Of a DNA stretch of 64,000 nucleotides, positions 42,448-52,443 are shown one piece after another; the first letter of the stretch is position 1, and each line of letters opens with the position of its first letter. Under the pieces are notes generated by a model. The model was not told the origin of the DNA, did not search any database, and saw nothing but the letters and a program-made list of their open reading frames with translations. Source of the DNA: SZUA-365 sp964635845. Lineage in GTDB: Bacteria; Bacteroidota; Ignavibacteria; SZUA-365. The stretch spans positions 1-64,000 of the forward strand of contig CAZWNO010000004.1 in the NCBI GenBank assembly GCA_964635845.1, given 5' to 3'. Both the position numbers and the translations under genes were made by a program.

Positions 42448-43640
42448 AAGGAAAATCGCGGTGCTCGCCTTCAGCGGCGGACTCGACACGACTTACTGCG
42501 CGCTGCATCTGGCGAAGGATCTGGGGTACGAGGTGCACGCGGTCACCGTGAACACGGGCGGCTTCGACGATGCGGCGCTGCGGGAGATCGAATCCCGCGC
42601 ACGCGCGCTCGGCGCCGCGCGGCATGTCACGCTCAACCGGACGCAGGATTTTTACGATCGCTGCGTGCGCTTTCTCGTGTATGGCAATGTCCTGCGCGGC
42701 AATGTCTATCCGCTTTCGGTGAGCGCCGAACGGGTATTCCAGGCCGAGGCCATCGCGCGGTACGCCCGGGAAAGCAATGCCGACGCAGTCGCGCACGGAT
42801 CGACCGGCGCGGGGAACGATCAGGTGCGTTTCGACACGGTGTTCAACATCCTCCTGCCCGGCGTCCGGATCATCACACCGATCCGTGATCATGCGCTGTC
42901 GCGGGAGGAAGAGATCGCGCGGCTCCGGGAGCACGGCGTGGAGATGGACTGGAGCAGGGCCGCATACTCGATCAACAGGGGACTCTGGGGTACGTCTGTC
43001 GGCGGTCGCGAAACGCTGACATCGGGACAGCCGCTCCCCGAGGGGGCCTGGCCCACTCCCTGCACGAAGACGGACAGCGAGGAGATCGAACTGCAGTTCA
43101 TCCGCGGTGAATTGAAAGGTGTGAACGGCGAACCGTACGCATCACCGATCGATGCGATCCGCGCGGTGGAGCGAATCGCTTCCGCCTACGCCGTGGGACG
43201 AGGGATGCATGTCGGCGACACGATCATCGGATTGAAAGGACGCGTCGGCTTCGAAGCGGCGGCTCCCCATCTCATCATCGCCGCGCATCGCCTGCTGGAG
43301 AAGCACACGCTGACGAGGCAGCAGCAGCTGCTCAAGGACCAGCTGGCCCTGACCTACGGATCGCTCGTGCACGAGTCGCAGTTTCTCGATCCCGCGGCGC
43401 GCGACATCGAACGGTTTTTCGAAAGCACGCAGACGACGGTCAACGGAGTGGTGCGCGTACTGCTGGCGCCGTACCGCTTCGAACTGCTTGGCCTGCGGTC
43501 GGAGAACGATCTGATGGCAGGACGCTTCGGCGCCTACGGCGAAATGAGCACACTGTGGTCCGGTGAGGACGTGCGCGGATTCTCGCGCATCTATTCCAAC
43601 AACCTGATGATGTACTTCGCCGTGAACGGGGAGGGGCAGG

Positions 43641-43648
<8 letters not shown>
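42440..43648 (+). CDS. argG: Argininosuccinate synthase
   Basis: A 402-residue enzyme joining citrulline and aspartate with ATP. The P-loop FSGGLDTT is at 10-17. The family motif AHGSTGAGNDQVRF near 115-128 and the later WGTSVGGRET, TPCTKTD and GLKGRVGFEAA segments fit the distinct Bacteroidota-type argG, which is diverged from E. coli ArgG. Start overlaps the GNAT gene by 8 bp and the end overlaps argC by 8 bp, so it is translationally coupled. Confidence 0.93.
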
Positions 43649-44615
<967 letters not shown>

Positions 44616-44624
44616 GGAAAGACC

Positions 44625-45800
44625 ATGGTGCTTTTCGACGTGTATCCGCGGTATGACATCGAACTCGTTCGCGGCGAGGACGTCTGGGTGTGGGACGCCG
44701 CGGGCACGCGGTATCTCGACGCGTACGGAGGCCATGCGGTGATATCCATCGGACACGCGCATCCGCATTTCACCGGGCGCGTCGCGGAACAGCTGCGCCT
44801 GCTGCCGTTTTACAGCAACGCGTTCCGGAACACACTGCAGGAGGAATACGCGCGGCAGCTGGGGACGTCCTGCGGATATCCGGAATACCAGCTCTTTTTA
44901 TGCAATTCAGGGGCCGAGGCCAACGAGAATGCGCTCAAGCTGGCGTCGTTTCACACCGGGCGCGGAGCCGTGCTCGCATTTCGCGGCGCGTTCCACGGAC
45001 GCACGTCCGGCGCCGTCGCGGTCACGGATAATTCCTCGATCCGCGCGCGCTTCAACGAGAGTCATGCGGTCGTGTTCGCGCCGCTCAACGACATCGGCGC
45101 GCTGCGGGAAGCATTCGCGCATCACCAATTCGCCGCCGCGATCATCGAAGGCATCCAGGGCGTCGCCGGCATCAGGGAAGCGGAGGATCACTTCCTCCGC
45201 GAGCTGCGCGCGTTGTGCACCGCGCAGGGCAGCGTGCTGATCCTGGACGAGGTGCAGTCGGGATTCGGACGCAGCGGACGGTTTTTCGCCCATCAGCAAT
45301 CCGGCGTCGCGGCAGACATCGTCACGATGGCGAAGGGCATGGGCAACGGGTTCCCCGTTGCGGGACTGCTGATCGCACCGGAGCTGCGCCCGAAGCACGG
45401 TCTGCTCGGGACGACCTTCGGCGGCGGACATCTGGCGTGCGCGGCGGCGCTGGCCGTCGTCGAAGTGCTGCGGCGGCAATCCCTGCAGCAGAATGCGGCG
45501 GAAACCGGCGCATGGCTGCGGCAGCGGCTCGCCGCAATCGAAGGCATCGCCGAAGTGCGCGGCCGTGGATTGATGCTGGGCTTCGATACCGATACTCCCG
45601 CGAAGGAACTGCGCCTGCGGCTGCTGCATGATCACGGGGTGCTTGCGGGCGGCGGTGGCGGTCCGTCCACGGTGCGGCTGCTGCCCCCGCTGACGCTCGA
45701 CATCGAACGGGCTGCAATGATTGCCGATGCGGTGGAAGCGGCGCTGCAAGGCCTGCATGAACGTCCGGTCACAACGCACACACAAGGAAACGCGGCATGA
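44625..45800 (+). CDS. argD: Acetylornithine/succinylornithine aminotransferase
   Basis: A 391-residue class III PLP aminotransferase converting the acyl-glutamate semialdehyde to acyl-ornithine. Motifs: NSGAEANENALKLA near 92-105, FRGAFHGRTSGA near 118-130, ILDEVQSGFGRSG near 205-217 with the PLP Asp, and the PLP Lys in VTMAKGMGNGFPV near 238. The later GTTFGGGHLACAAAL is standard for ArgD. ATG 44625 has AAGGAAAG just upstream. The stop overlaps argF' by four bases. Confidence 0.94.
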   Translation: MVLFDVYPRYDIELVRGEDVWVWDAAGTRYLDAYGGHAVISIGHAHPHFTGRVAEQLRLLPFYSNAFRNTLQEEYARQLGTSCGYPEYQLFLCNSGAEANENALKLASFHTGRGAVLAFRGAFHGRTSGAVAVTDNSSIRARFNESHAVVFAPLNDIGALREAFAHHQFAAAIIEGIQGVAGIREAEDHFLRELRALCTAQGSVLILDEVQSGFGRSGRFFAHQQSGVAADIVTMAKGMGNGFPVAGLLIAPELRPKHGLLGTTFGGGHLACAAALAVVEVLRRQSLQQNAAETGAWLRQRLAAIEGIAEVRGRGLMLGFDTDTPAKELRLRLLHDHGVLAGGGGGPSTVRLLPPLTLDIERAAMIADAVEAALQGLHERPVTTHTQGNAA

Positions 45801-46744
45801 AAAAGTTTTTATCCGTTCACGACGCAGGGGATCTCGCGGGGCTGATCGCCGAGGCGCGGGCGCACAAGGCCGATCCCTTTGCATGCGAGCAGCTCGGGCG
45901 CCGGCGCACGCTCGGACTGGTCTTCTTCAACGCCAGCCTGCGCACGCGGCTCAGCACGCAGCGTGCGGCGCAGAATCTCGGCATGAACGTGATTGTGCTC
46001 AACACGGGCCAGGATGCCTGGCAGCTCGAGTTCGCCGACAGCACGATGATGGACGGCGGCAGTGCCGAACACATCCGCGAAGCGGCGGGCGTGCTGGGCG
46101 AGTACTGTGACATCATCGGCGTGCGCGCGTTTCCCGCGCTGAAGGATCGCGAAGCCGACGAACGCGAAGAGGTGATCTCGGCCTTCGTCCGGTTCAGCGG
46201 CAGGCCGGTGCTGAGCCTCGAATCCACCACGCGCCATCCCCTGCAGTCCCTCGCGGATTGTGTCACGGTGGACGAACTGTGTCCCGTCGCTCGCCCGAAA
46301 GTGGTGCTCACCTGGGCGCCGCACCCGCGCGCGCTTCCGCAGGCCGTGCCGAATTCCTTCGTCGAATGGATGCGCGCGATGGACGTGAACCTCGTCGTGT
46401 CGCACCCGCTGGGGTACGAGCTGTCGCCGGCATTCATGAAGGACACGGTGGTGGAGTACGACCAGTCCGCGGCCTTCGAAGGCGCGCATTTCATCTATGC
46501 GAAAAACTGGTCCAGCTATCGCGAGTATGGACAGATCCTCCGGAACGACGCGGAGTGGATGGTCACTGCGGGCAAAATGGCGGCCACGGCGGATGCGAAA
46601 TTCATGCACTGCCTGCCGGTGCGGCGGAATATCGTCGTGGAGGATGCCGTGCTCGACGGTCCCTCCTCGGTCGTGCTGCGGCAGGCGGGTAACCGCATCT
46701 GGTCCGCGCAGGCGGTGCTGCGGCGCATGCTGGAGGCGCTGTAG
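45797..46744 (+). CDS. argF': N-acylornithine carbamoyltransferase (acetyl- or succinyl-)
   Basis: A 315-residue carbamoyltransferase acting on acylated ornithine, the variant found in Bacteroides (succinylornithine) and Xanthomonas (acetylornithine). The carbamoyl-phosphate loop is FFNASLRTRLST near 49-60 (family 'SxRTR'). LESTTRHPLQSLADC near 139, TWAPHPRALPQAVPNSF near 173 and FMHCLPVRRNIVV near 272 match the Bacteroides enzyme closely. It has the acyl-type HPLQS/CLPVRRN motifs, not those of ordinary ArgF. Whether succinyl or acetyl is used cannot be settled by eye. Three bases separate it from argB. Confidence 0.9.
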   Translation: MKKFLSVHDAGDLAGLIAEARAHKADPFACEQLGRRRTLGLVFFNASLRTRLSTQRAAQNLGMNVIVLNTGQDAWQLEFADSTMMDGGSAEHIREAAGVLGEYCDIIGVRAFPALKDREADEREEVISAFVRFSGRPVLSLESTTRHPLQSLADCVTVDELCPVARPKVVLTWAPHPRALPQAVPNSFVEWMRAMDVNLVVSHPLGYELSPAFMKDTVVEYDQSAAFEGAHFIYAKNWSSYREYGQILRNDAEWMVTAGKMAATADAKFMHCLPVRRNIVVEDAVLDGPSSVVLRQAGNRIWSAQAVLRRMLEAL

Positions 46745-46747
46745 CGT

Positions 46748-47533
46748 ATGAGCGCGCACACCGCGACCGTCGTCAAGTTCGGCGGACGCCTGCTCGAGGA
46801 TGCGGGCCGCCGTCGCACGGCACTCGAAGGGTTTTCCTGCCTGTCCGGTCCGCGCGTGCTCGTGCACGGCGGGGGACAGGCCGCGAGCGCGCTTGGCGAA
46901 CGGCTCGGTGTCGCGCCGCGCATCGTCGATGGAAGAAGAATAACGGACCGGGAAACCCTTGATATCGTCACCATGGTGTACGGCGGACTGGTGAACCGGT
47001 CGATCGTGGCGGAACTGCAGGCGCTTCGCTGCAACGCCTGCGGCGTCGCGGGAGCCGATTACGACATGCTGCGCGCCGGGCGGCGGCCCGTGCGCGAGAT
47101 CGATTACGGCCATGTCGGAGACATCACGCGCGTCAACGCGGATGTGTTGCAGAGGCTGCTGGAGCAGGGGATCGTTCCGGTGATCGCTCCCCTGACGCAC
47201 GACGGAGCCGGCGGACTGCTGAACACCAATGCCGATACCATCGCCGCGGCCGTGGCCGCGACGCTCTCCGCATCGCTGGCGGTCACGCTCGTGTACTGCT
47301 TCGATCGCCCGGGCGTGAGCGGAGAGGGAGGCAGGACGCTCGATCGGATCACCCCGGATACGGCAGGGGAACTGCGGGCGCGCGGAGTTATCTCGTCCGG
47401 CATGCTGCCGAAGCTGGAATCCGCTTTCTCGGCGAAGCGCGCCGGTGCCGCGCGTGTCATGCTCTGCGGCATCGGGCAGCTCGTGCCGGCCGCGGAGGGA
47501 CATAAGGATGCAGGAACGGAGGTCTGCCTGTGA
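46748..47533 (+). CDS. argB: Acetylglutamate (acyl-glutamate) kinase
   Basis: A 261-residue amino-acid kinase phosphorylating acyl-glutamate. VVKFGGRLLED at 8-18 holds the ATP Lys, VLVHGGGQAASALGERLG near 37-54 is the substrate loop, DGRRITDRETLDIVTMVYGGLVN near 60-82 the second, and LLNTNADTIAAAVAATL near 157-173 the ATP site. Shorter than the ~300-residue arginine-sensitive hexameric type, as in Bacteroides; it lacks the N-terminal helix used for arginine feedback, so control may lie at the leader. Overlaps argE by four bases. Confidence 0.92.
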   Translation: MSAHTATVVKFGGRLLEDAGRRRTALEGFSCLSGPRVLVHGGGQAASALGERLGVAPRIVDGRRITDRETLDIVTMVYGGLVNRSIVAELQALRCNACGVAGADYDMLRAGRRPVREIDYGHVGDITRVNADVLQRLLEQGIVPVIAPLTHDGAGGLLNTNADTIAAAVAATLSASLAVTLVYCFDRPGVSGEGGRTLDRITPDTAGELRARGVISSGMLPKLESAFSAKRAGAARVMLCGIGQLVPAAEGHKDAGTEVCL

Positions 47534-48594
47534 GCACGCTCTCCGAGGCGATCGCGCTGCTGGCCGATCTGATCCGCACGCCCTCGTTCAGCCGCGAGGA
47601 ACAGGCGACCGCGGATCTGCTGGCGCAGTGGCTTCAGGCGCGCGGCGCGACCGTGCATCGGAAGGGGAACAATCTCTGGACATTCGGAAAGGCATTCGAC
47701 GCGGAGGCGCCGACCGTCATGCTCTGTTCGCATCATGACACGGTACGTCCCGTGGCGTCGTGGCAGCGCGATCCCTTCGATCCGCTCATCGTGGACGGAC
47801 GAATCGTCGGACTGGGCAGCAATGATGCGGGCGGCTGCGTTGCAGCGCTCTGCGGCACGTTCCTCTCACTGCATGAACGCCGGGATCTTCCTTTCAACCT
47901 GCTGCTCGTACTCAGCGCCGAGGAGGAAATCGCGGGCGATGGCGGCGTGGCGAGCGTGATGGACGAGGTCGGTCCTGTCGAACTCGCGATCATCGGCGAA
48001 CCGACGGAGATGCAGCTGGCTGTCGCGGAGAAAGGCCTGCTCGTTCTGGACTGCGTCGCGCACGGCATCGCCGGACATGCGGCGCGTTCGACCGGCGTCA
48101 ACGCCATCAGTGTCGCGATGCGCGACATCGACTGGATCGAACGGTATTCCTTTCCGCTGCAATCGGCGCGGCTGGGCCAGGTGAAGATGACCGTCACCCA
48201 GATCGAAGCGGGGACGCAGCACAATGTCGTTCCGGACCGCTGCCGCTTCGTGGTCGATGTGCGCGTCACCGAGCGCTACACGCACGAGGAAATCCTCGCG
48301 ACGCTGCGGGAGCATCTGCACTCGGATGTACAGCCACGCTCCATGCGGCTGCGTCCTTCCGCGATACCTGACAATCATCCCATCGTGCAGGCGGCCGCGG
48401 GGATGGGACTCGCGTGCTTCGGTTCGCCGACCATGTCGGATCAGGCGCTGCTCAGTGTCCCCTCGGTGAAAATCGGACCCGGGCGCTCGGAGCGCTCGCA
48501 CACCGCCGGGGAATTCATCACCCTCGAGGAACTCGAACACGGACTGCGGATCTATCACGAACTCATTCAACGATATGCGGAGCTGCGGAGATGA
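47530..48594 (+). CDS. argE: Acyl-ornithine/acyl-citrulline deacylase (M20 family)
   Basis: A 354-residue M20 zinc hydrolase. Metal ligands: His in LCSHHDTVRP near 67-73, Asp in GLGSNDAGG near 97, the Glu pair SAEEEIAGDG near 131, and the distal His in ERSHTAGEFI near 326. In this operon it should remove the acyl group from acyl-citrulline (the product of argF'), giving citrulline for ArgG. Start is GTG 47530 overlapping the argB stop (GTGA); the stop overlaps argH by four bases. Confidence 0.9.
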   Translation: MSTLSEAIALLADLIRTPSFSREEQATADLLAQWLQARGATVHRKGNNLWTFGKAFDAEAPTVMLCSHHDTVRPVASWQRDPFDPLIVDGRIVGLGSNDAGGCVAALCGTFLSLHERRDLPFNLLLVLSAEEEIAGDGGVASVMDEVGPVELAIIGEPTEMQLAVAEKGLLVLDCVAHGIAGHAARSTGVNAISVAMRDIDWIERYSFPLQSARLGQVKMTVTQIEAGTQHNVVPDRCRFVVDVRVTERYTHEEILATLREHLHSDVQPRSMRLRPSAIPDNHPIVQAAAGMGLACFGSPTMSDQALLSVPSVKIGPGRSERSHTAGEFITLEELEHGLRIYHELIQRYAELRR

Positions 48595-49934
48595 AACTCT
48601 GGGATAAGGGCGGCAAGACCGACGAAAGGATCCATCGCTTCACCGTGGGCCGCGATCCTGCATTCGATCTGCAGCTCGCCGAATACGACGTGCTCGGTTC
48701 CCTGGCCCACGCACGCATGCTTCAGGAGTGCGGAATACTGAGCGGCGAAGTGTGGCGCGCCGTCGAAGCCGGGCTGCAGTCCATCTACCGCGCGATCGCG
48801 GACGGGACCTTCGTCATCGAGGACGGGATCGAGGATGTGCATTCGCAGATCGAGCTGCTGCTCACGCGCGGCGCGGGCGAGGCGGGGAAGAGCATCCATG
48901 CCGCGCGCTCGCGCAACGATCAGGTGCTGCTCGACCTGAAGCTGTATCTCCGCGATCGCATACGCGACATCGTCGGCGAGGTCGCCCTGCTGGCCGGCGA
49001 GCTGCTCGACCGCAGCGACCGCCACGCGGCGGTCATGCTGCCCGGGTACACGCACGGACAGGCGGCGATGCCGTCGTCGTTCGGCCTGTGGTTCGCCGCG
49101 CATGCCGAGAGTCTCGCGGAGGACCTCATCCCGCTCCATGCGGCGTACCGTATCGCCGACCGCAATCCTCTCGGATCCGCGGCGGGATATGGATCCTCGT
49201 TCCCGATCGACCGCGACCGCACGACCGCGCTGCTCGGCTTCGAGGCGATGCATGTGAATGCGATCGATGCGCAGCTGAGCCGCGGAAAGACCGAGCGCAT
49301 CGCGGCGCAGGGCTTATCCTCCGTGGCGGCATCGCTCGCGCGCTTCGCCGCCGATGTGTGCATGTATGTCTCGGGAAACCATGGATTTCTCCGTCTCCGC
49401 GAGGAAATCACGACGGGATCGAGCATCATGCCGCACAAGCGCAATCCCGACGTCTTCGAACTGATCCGCGCGCGCTGCAACCGCATACAGGCCGTGCCGG
49501 GCGACATCGCGATGAGCATGATCAATCTCCCATCGGGATACCATCGCGACCTGCAGATCATCAAGGAACTGCTGTTCCCCGCCATTGAGGAACTGCGCGA
49601 CTGCCTGCGCATCGCGCGCCACGCCCTCGCGTTCCTCGAAGTGACGGAGGGATTGCTCGACGATCCGCGCTATCGGGACATCTTCAGCGTCGACGCCATC
49701 CAGCAGTGCATGGCCGGCGGAATGACATTCCGCGATGCGTACCGCGAAGTCGCGGCGAGTCTGCAGGATGGAAGCTTCACGATTCCGGAGTCGCCGGGGT
49801 CCACCCATCAGGGCAGTCCGGGCTATCTCTGCAACGACCGCATCCGCGCGATGCTTTCGGATGAGGTCGCCCGATTCCCCTTCGCACGCCGCGACGAGGC
49901 CTTCCGTACGCTGCTGACGCCAGCCACCTGCTGA
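48591..49934 (+). CDS. argH: Argininosuccinate lyase
   Basis: A 447-residue lyase releasing arginine and fumarate. Fumarase/aspartase superfamily signature GSSIMPHKRNPD near 282-293; N-terminal LWDKGGKTDERIHRFTVGRD; catalytic Thr-His in PGYTHGQAAMPSSFG near 149-163; ARSRNDQVLLDLKLY near 103-117. ATG 48591 overlaps argE. The last gene of the operon; its stop codon lies in the first unit of a 17-bp tandem repeat. The fumarate produced links to FumC at 62 kb. Confidence 0.94.
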   Translation: MKLWDKGGKTDERIHRFTVGRDPAFDLQLAEYDVLGSLAHARMLQECGILSGEVWRAVEAGLQSIYRAIADGTFVIEDGIEDVHSQIELLLTRGAGEAGKSIHAARSRNDQVLLDLKLYLRDRIRDIVGEVALLAGELLDRSDRHAAVMLPGYTHGQAAMPSSFGLWFAAHAESLAEDLIPLHAAYRIADRNPLGSAAGYGSSFPIDRDRTTALLGFEAMHVNAIDAQLSRGKTERIAAQGLSSVAASLARFAADVCMYVSGNHGFLRLREEITTGSSIMPHKRNPDVFELIRARCNRIQAVPGDIAMSMINLPSGYHRDLQIIKELLFPAIEELRDCLRIARHALAFLEVTEGLLDDPRYRDIFSVDAIQQCMAGGMTFRDAYREVAASLQDGSFTIPESPGSTHQGSPGYLCNDRIRAMLSDEVARFPFARRDEAFRTLLTPATC

Positions 49935-49999
49935 TGCCTCGCACCTGCCGATGCCTCGCACCTGCTGATGCCTGGCGTCTGCTGATGTCTGGCGCCTGG
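49925..49999. repeat. 17-bp tandem repeat over the argH stop codon
   Basis: About 4.4 units of CACCTGCTGATGCCTCG with later units drifting to CGTCTGCTGATGTCTGG. The first unit supplies the argH TGA, so the gene's end is repeat-derived. Confidence 0.9.
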
Positions 50000-50066
50000 A
50001 TGGTCGCGAGTCATGTGCCGCCATAGCCTGCGCGGTGACAGGGAACCCGACCTCGCCCATCGAGAG

Positions 50067-50092
50067 CGGATATTTGGGAAAATTCGGATATT
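50067..50092. promoter_or_regulatory. Two CGGATATT direct repeats upstream of a small exported protein gene
   Basis: CGGATATT at 50067-50074 and 50085-50092, the same core as the inverted repeats at 41439 and 56813. About 80 bp before the start at 50169. Confidence 0.3.
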
Positions 50093-50168
50093 GCGTCGGA
50101 ACAACGGCAATCACTTCAGGTATACCGATGCTGGGCTGTTGCTTTCGCATTTCACTTTCGAGGATTGC

Positions 50169-50657
50169 ATGCGGCGATTCATTCACACACTGACCCTGCT
50201 GTTCTTCATCGCTTCGACCGGGTGGAGCCAGACATACAGCGGCATCATCACCGGCGAGTATGTCCGCCGCCACTTCAAGCTCAAGGCTGGCGAGGTGGTG
50301 AAATTCGAGGAGTTCAAGACGAAGACTTTTCCGACCGCCACCGTGGTCTGGGGAAAACCCGACAGGGGCGACGAGATGCGCATCAAGGCCGGGGTGGCGC
50401 CGGCGGGCAGCAAGTTGATGGTGGTCTTCACCGAGATCAAGTCGGAAAAGGAATTCGACCGCGTGCTCGGAACCTACAAGGACGGAGAGCCGGTCAAGGG
50501 AGTCGGCCGCAAAGCCGTCTGGTCGGAGAAGTGGAAGCAGCTGACCGTGCTGCTCTCGCCCAGACTCCTGATTCATGTGCATCTCGATAACCCCGGCACG
50601 ACGAACCTGAAAGCTTCGCTCGTCGCCGTGGCGAGGGACATCGACAGGAAGCTCTGA
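50169..50657 (+). CDS. Small exported protein of unknown function
   Basis: A 162-residue protein with a signal peptide of about 20 residues (LLFFIASTGWSQ). The mature part is basic and beta-rich (FKLKAGEVVKFEEFKTKTF, APAGSKLMVVFTEIKSEKEF). No family recognised and no T9SS domain. ATG 50169 is the first Met that gives a signal peptide. It lies in the same direction as the DUF2318 gene 340 bp downstream and after the arginine operon, with which it is probably not co-transcribed. Confidence 0.6.
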   Translation: MRRFIHTLTLLFFIASTGWSQTYSGIITGEYVRRHFKLKAGEVVKFEEFKTKTFPTATVVWGKPDRGDEMRIKAGVAPAGSKLMVVFTEIKSEKEFDRVLGTYKDGEPVKGVGRKAVWSEKWKQLTVLLSPRLLIHVHLDNPGTTNLKASLVAVARDIDRKL

Positions 50658-50997
50658 TCCCGGCTTCTCGCCGGCGGACAGGTCCGGAGCCGGCGCATGA
50701 TTCTCCTCGATTGACGGGTCCAAACTCTTGATATTCTGAAACTTTGCATGTAGTTTTCACGCGCACCCATCGGACGACCTCCAAATGGAAAATAAGATCG
50801 TCCGCCCCATCCTCGCCTGAATCAACACGCACCTTCGCCGCCTCGCTTCCGGGGCCGATACGCACATCCGGAACAGATCCATTTCTCGAGGATCGCTTCC
50901 CTCGGTGTCCATTCGCCATGGACTGAGCAGCATGTACCGGGCAGATCCGCTGCCCGCCGTATCCGTGATCCACACCCGCCATTTCCGGAGTAATTTT
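50658..50997. other. Intergenic region before the metal-related cluster
   Basis: 340 bp. A plausible promoter is TTGATA (50729-50734), 17 nt, TAGTTT (50752-50757). No gene seen; the open frames here have no recognisable content. Confidence 0.4.
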
Positions 50998-51750
50998 ATG
51001 GACAATATCCTCAATCCGCCGTATCGCAGTGAAGCGATGCGGTTCCAGACCGCCCGAACGCCGCGGCGCGGAGGTCTTGCGATCCTGATGTCCCTGCTTC
51101 TGCTGATCTCGACGAATGCGGGCGCGCAGACGGTGTCCCATCCGGCGGCCGAGATCACGACGGCGGCGAAGCATTACACCTATGTGCACATGCTCTCCGC
51201 GACAGAGAAAAAGGATATCGAATACATCATTGTCCGCGCCTCGGACGGTGAGATCAAGACGGTCTTCAACGCCTGCGACGTCTGCTACCTTGCGGACAAA
51301 GGGTATTCGCAAAGCGGCAGCGATCTCCGCTGCAACAATTGCGGCAACCGGTTCGCCATCGACACGCTCGGCGGGAAGAACACGGCCGGCACCTGCCACC
51401 CCGGCTACCTGCCGCACCGCATCGAGGGCGATCAGGTCGTGATCGACGTCGCCGACCTCATTGTCGGCGCCTATTATTTCAAGACGCAGACCGTGACCGG
51501 CATCGGTGTGCGGGAGGAGGCTCCGGCCGCATTTTCCATCCTGCAGAATCGGCAGGAACTGACGGTAATCCTGCCCGGCAGCGGGCACCGCGAGTTCCGC
51601 ATCTTTTCGATCAACGGACAGCTCCGCAGATCCTTCACCGACGCATCCCGCGTCGTGAGGATTCCCCTGCAGGGCATGATCCCGGGTGCGTATGTGCTCG
51701 CCGTCGTCGATGCGGCGACGATGAATTCGAAAGTGTTTCTGGTCCATTGA
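50998..51750 (+). CDS. Exported DUF2318 protein with T9SS sorting domain
   Basis: A 250-residue secreted protein. Signal segment to about residue 44 (LAILMSLLLLISTNAGAQ). Residues about 60-165 match DUF2318: YIIVRASDGEIKTVFNACDVC, KGYSQSGSDLRCNNCGNRF, NTAGTCHPGYLP and VVIDVADLIVGAYYF, including the two CxxC pairs and the later Cys. In other bacteria this domain sits on membrane proteins next to Ftr1/P19-type iron uptake genes. Here it has no membrane helices and instead ends in a T9SS-type domain (LTVILPGSGHREFRIFSI, MIPGAYVLAV). GGAG seven bases before ATG 50998. First gene of a three-gene unit. Confidence 0.78.
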   Translation: MDNILNPPYRSEAMRFQTARTPRRGGLAILMSLLLLISTNAGAQTVSHPAAEITTAAKHYTYVHMLSATEKKDIEYIIVRASDGEIKTVFNACDVCYLADKGYSQSGSDLRCNNCGNRFAIDTLGGKNTAGTCHPGYLPHRIEGDQVVIDVADLIVGAYYFKTQTVTGIGVREEAPAAFSILQNRQELTVILPGSGHREFRIFSINGQLRRSFTDASRVVRIPLQGMIPGAYVLAVVDAATMNSKVFLVH

Positions 51751-51785
51751 CACATTCACCGCAGTCCCCATTCACGCGAGGCAAT

Positions 51786-52421
51786 ATGAAATCGCAATTG
51801 CTCCTCCTTTCCTCTTTATTTCTAATCCTTCTCGGCTGCTCCGAGGAAAGCACGAATCCGAATACCGACGCCGAGACGAGTGTCCCGGAAATCCGGAGCC
51901 TGACTGCGGAGAAGACGCAGATCCTCTATGGCGGACAGGACCCGGCGGTCATCACCTGCGATGCGACAGGCGGCAACCTGACCTATGTATGGGAAGTCGA
52001 TCTCGGCGACATCATCCCGATGAATGCCTCCCGCTCGAAAGTGAGCTTCAACGGCAGCGCCTGCTGTGTGGGGGAGAAAGTGATCACCTGCACTGTGTCG
52101 AATGCGAAGGGCAGCGCGTCCAGGTCCATCGTCATCACCATTCTCGAGGTCGTCAATCCGCCCGAGATCATCGCACTCGAGGCCGACAGGACGGAAATCC
52201 ATGAAGGGGAGGCCGCTTCCCTCGTCTGCTACGCGATCGGGGGGAACCTGAAGTACGCGTGGGCGAGCGACTGCGGCGCGCTGACCATCGATGCGAACGA
52301 CAACTCGAAGGCGACGATGGCCGCCACGGCGGAATGCAGGGGAACGCGCACGGTCACCTGCACCGTCTCCAATGAAAAGGGGACGGACGTGAAGACGATG
52401 CAGATCTCGATTGCGGATTGA
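51786..52421 (+). CDS. Lipoprotein with two Ig-like domains, Cys-rich
   Basis: A 211-residue lipoprotein with lipobox LILLGC (Cys18). Two tandem Ig/PKD-like beta sandwiches follow (PEIRSLTAEKTQILYGG and PPEIIALEADRTEIHEGE starts; each ends in VTCTVSN.KG). Each domain carries extra cysteines (ITCDATGG, NGSACCVGEKVITC; LVCYAIGG, SDCG, AECRG), more than one disulfide per domain needs. It starts 35 bp after the DUF2318 gene and ends 22 bp before the barrel-HMA gene, so the three form an operon. A periplasmic or surface metal-binding role is possible. Confidence 0.7.
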   Translation: MKSQLLLLSSLFLILLGCSEESTNPNTDAETSVPEIRSLTAEKTQILYGGQDPAVITCDATGGNLTYVWEVDLGDIIPMNASRSKVSFNGSACCVGEKVITCTVSNAKGSASRSIVITILEVVNPPEIIALEADRTEIHEGEAASLVCYAIGGNLKYAWASDCGALTIDANDNSKATMAATAECRGTRTVTCTVSNEKGTDVKTMQISIAD

Positions 52422-52443
52422 TCGAATAAAGGAGCGCCCTATC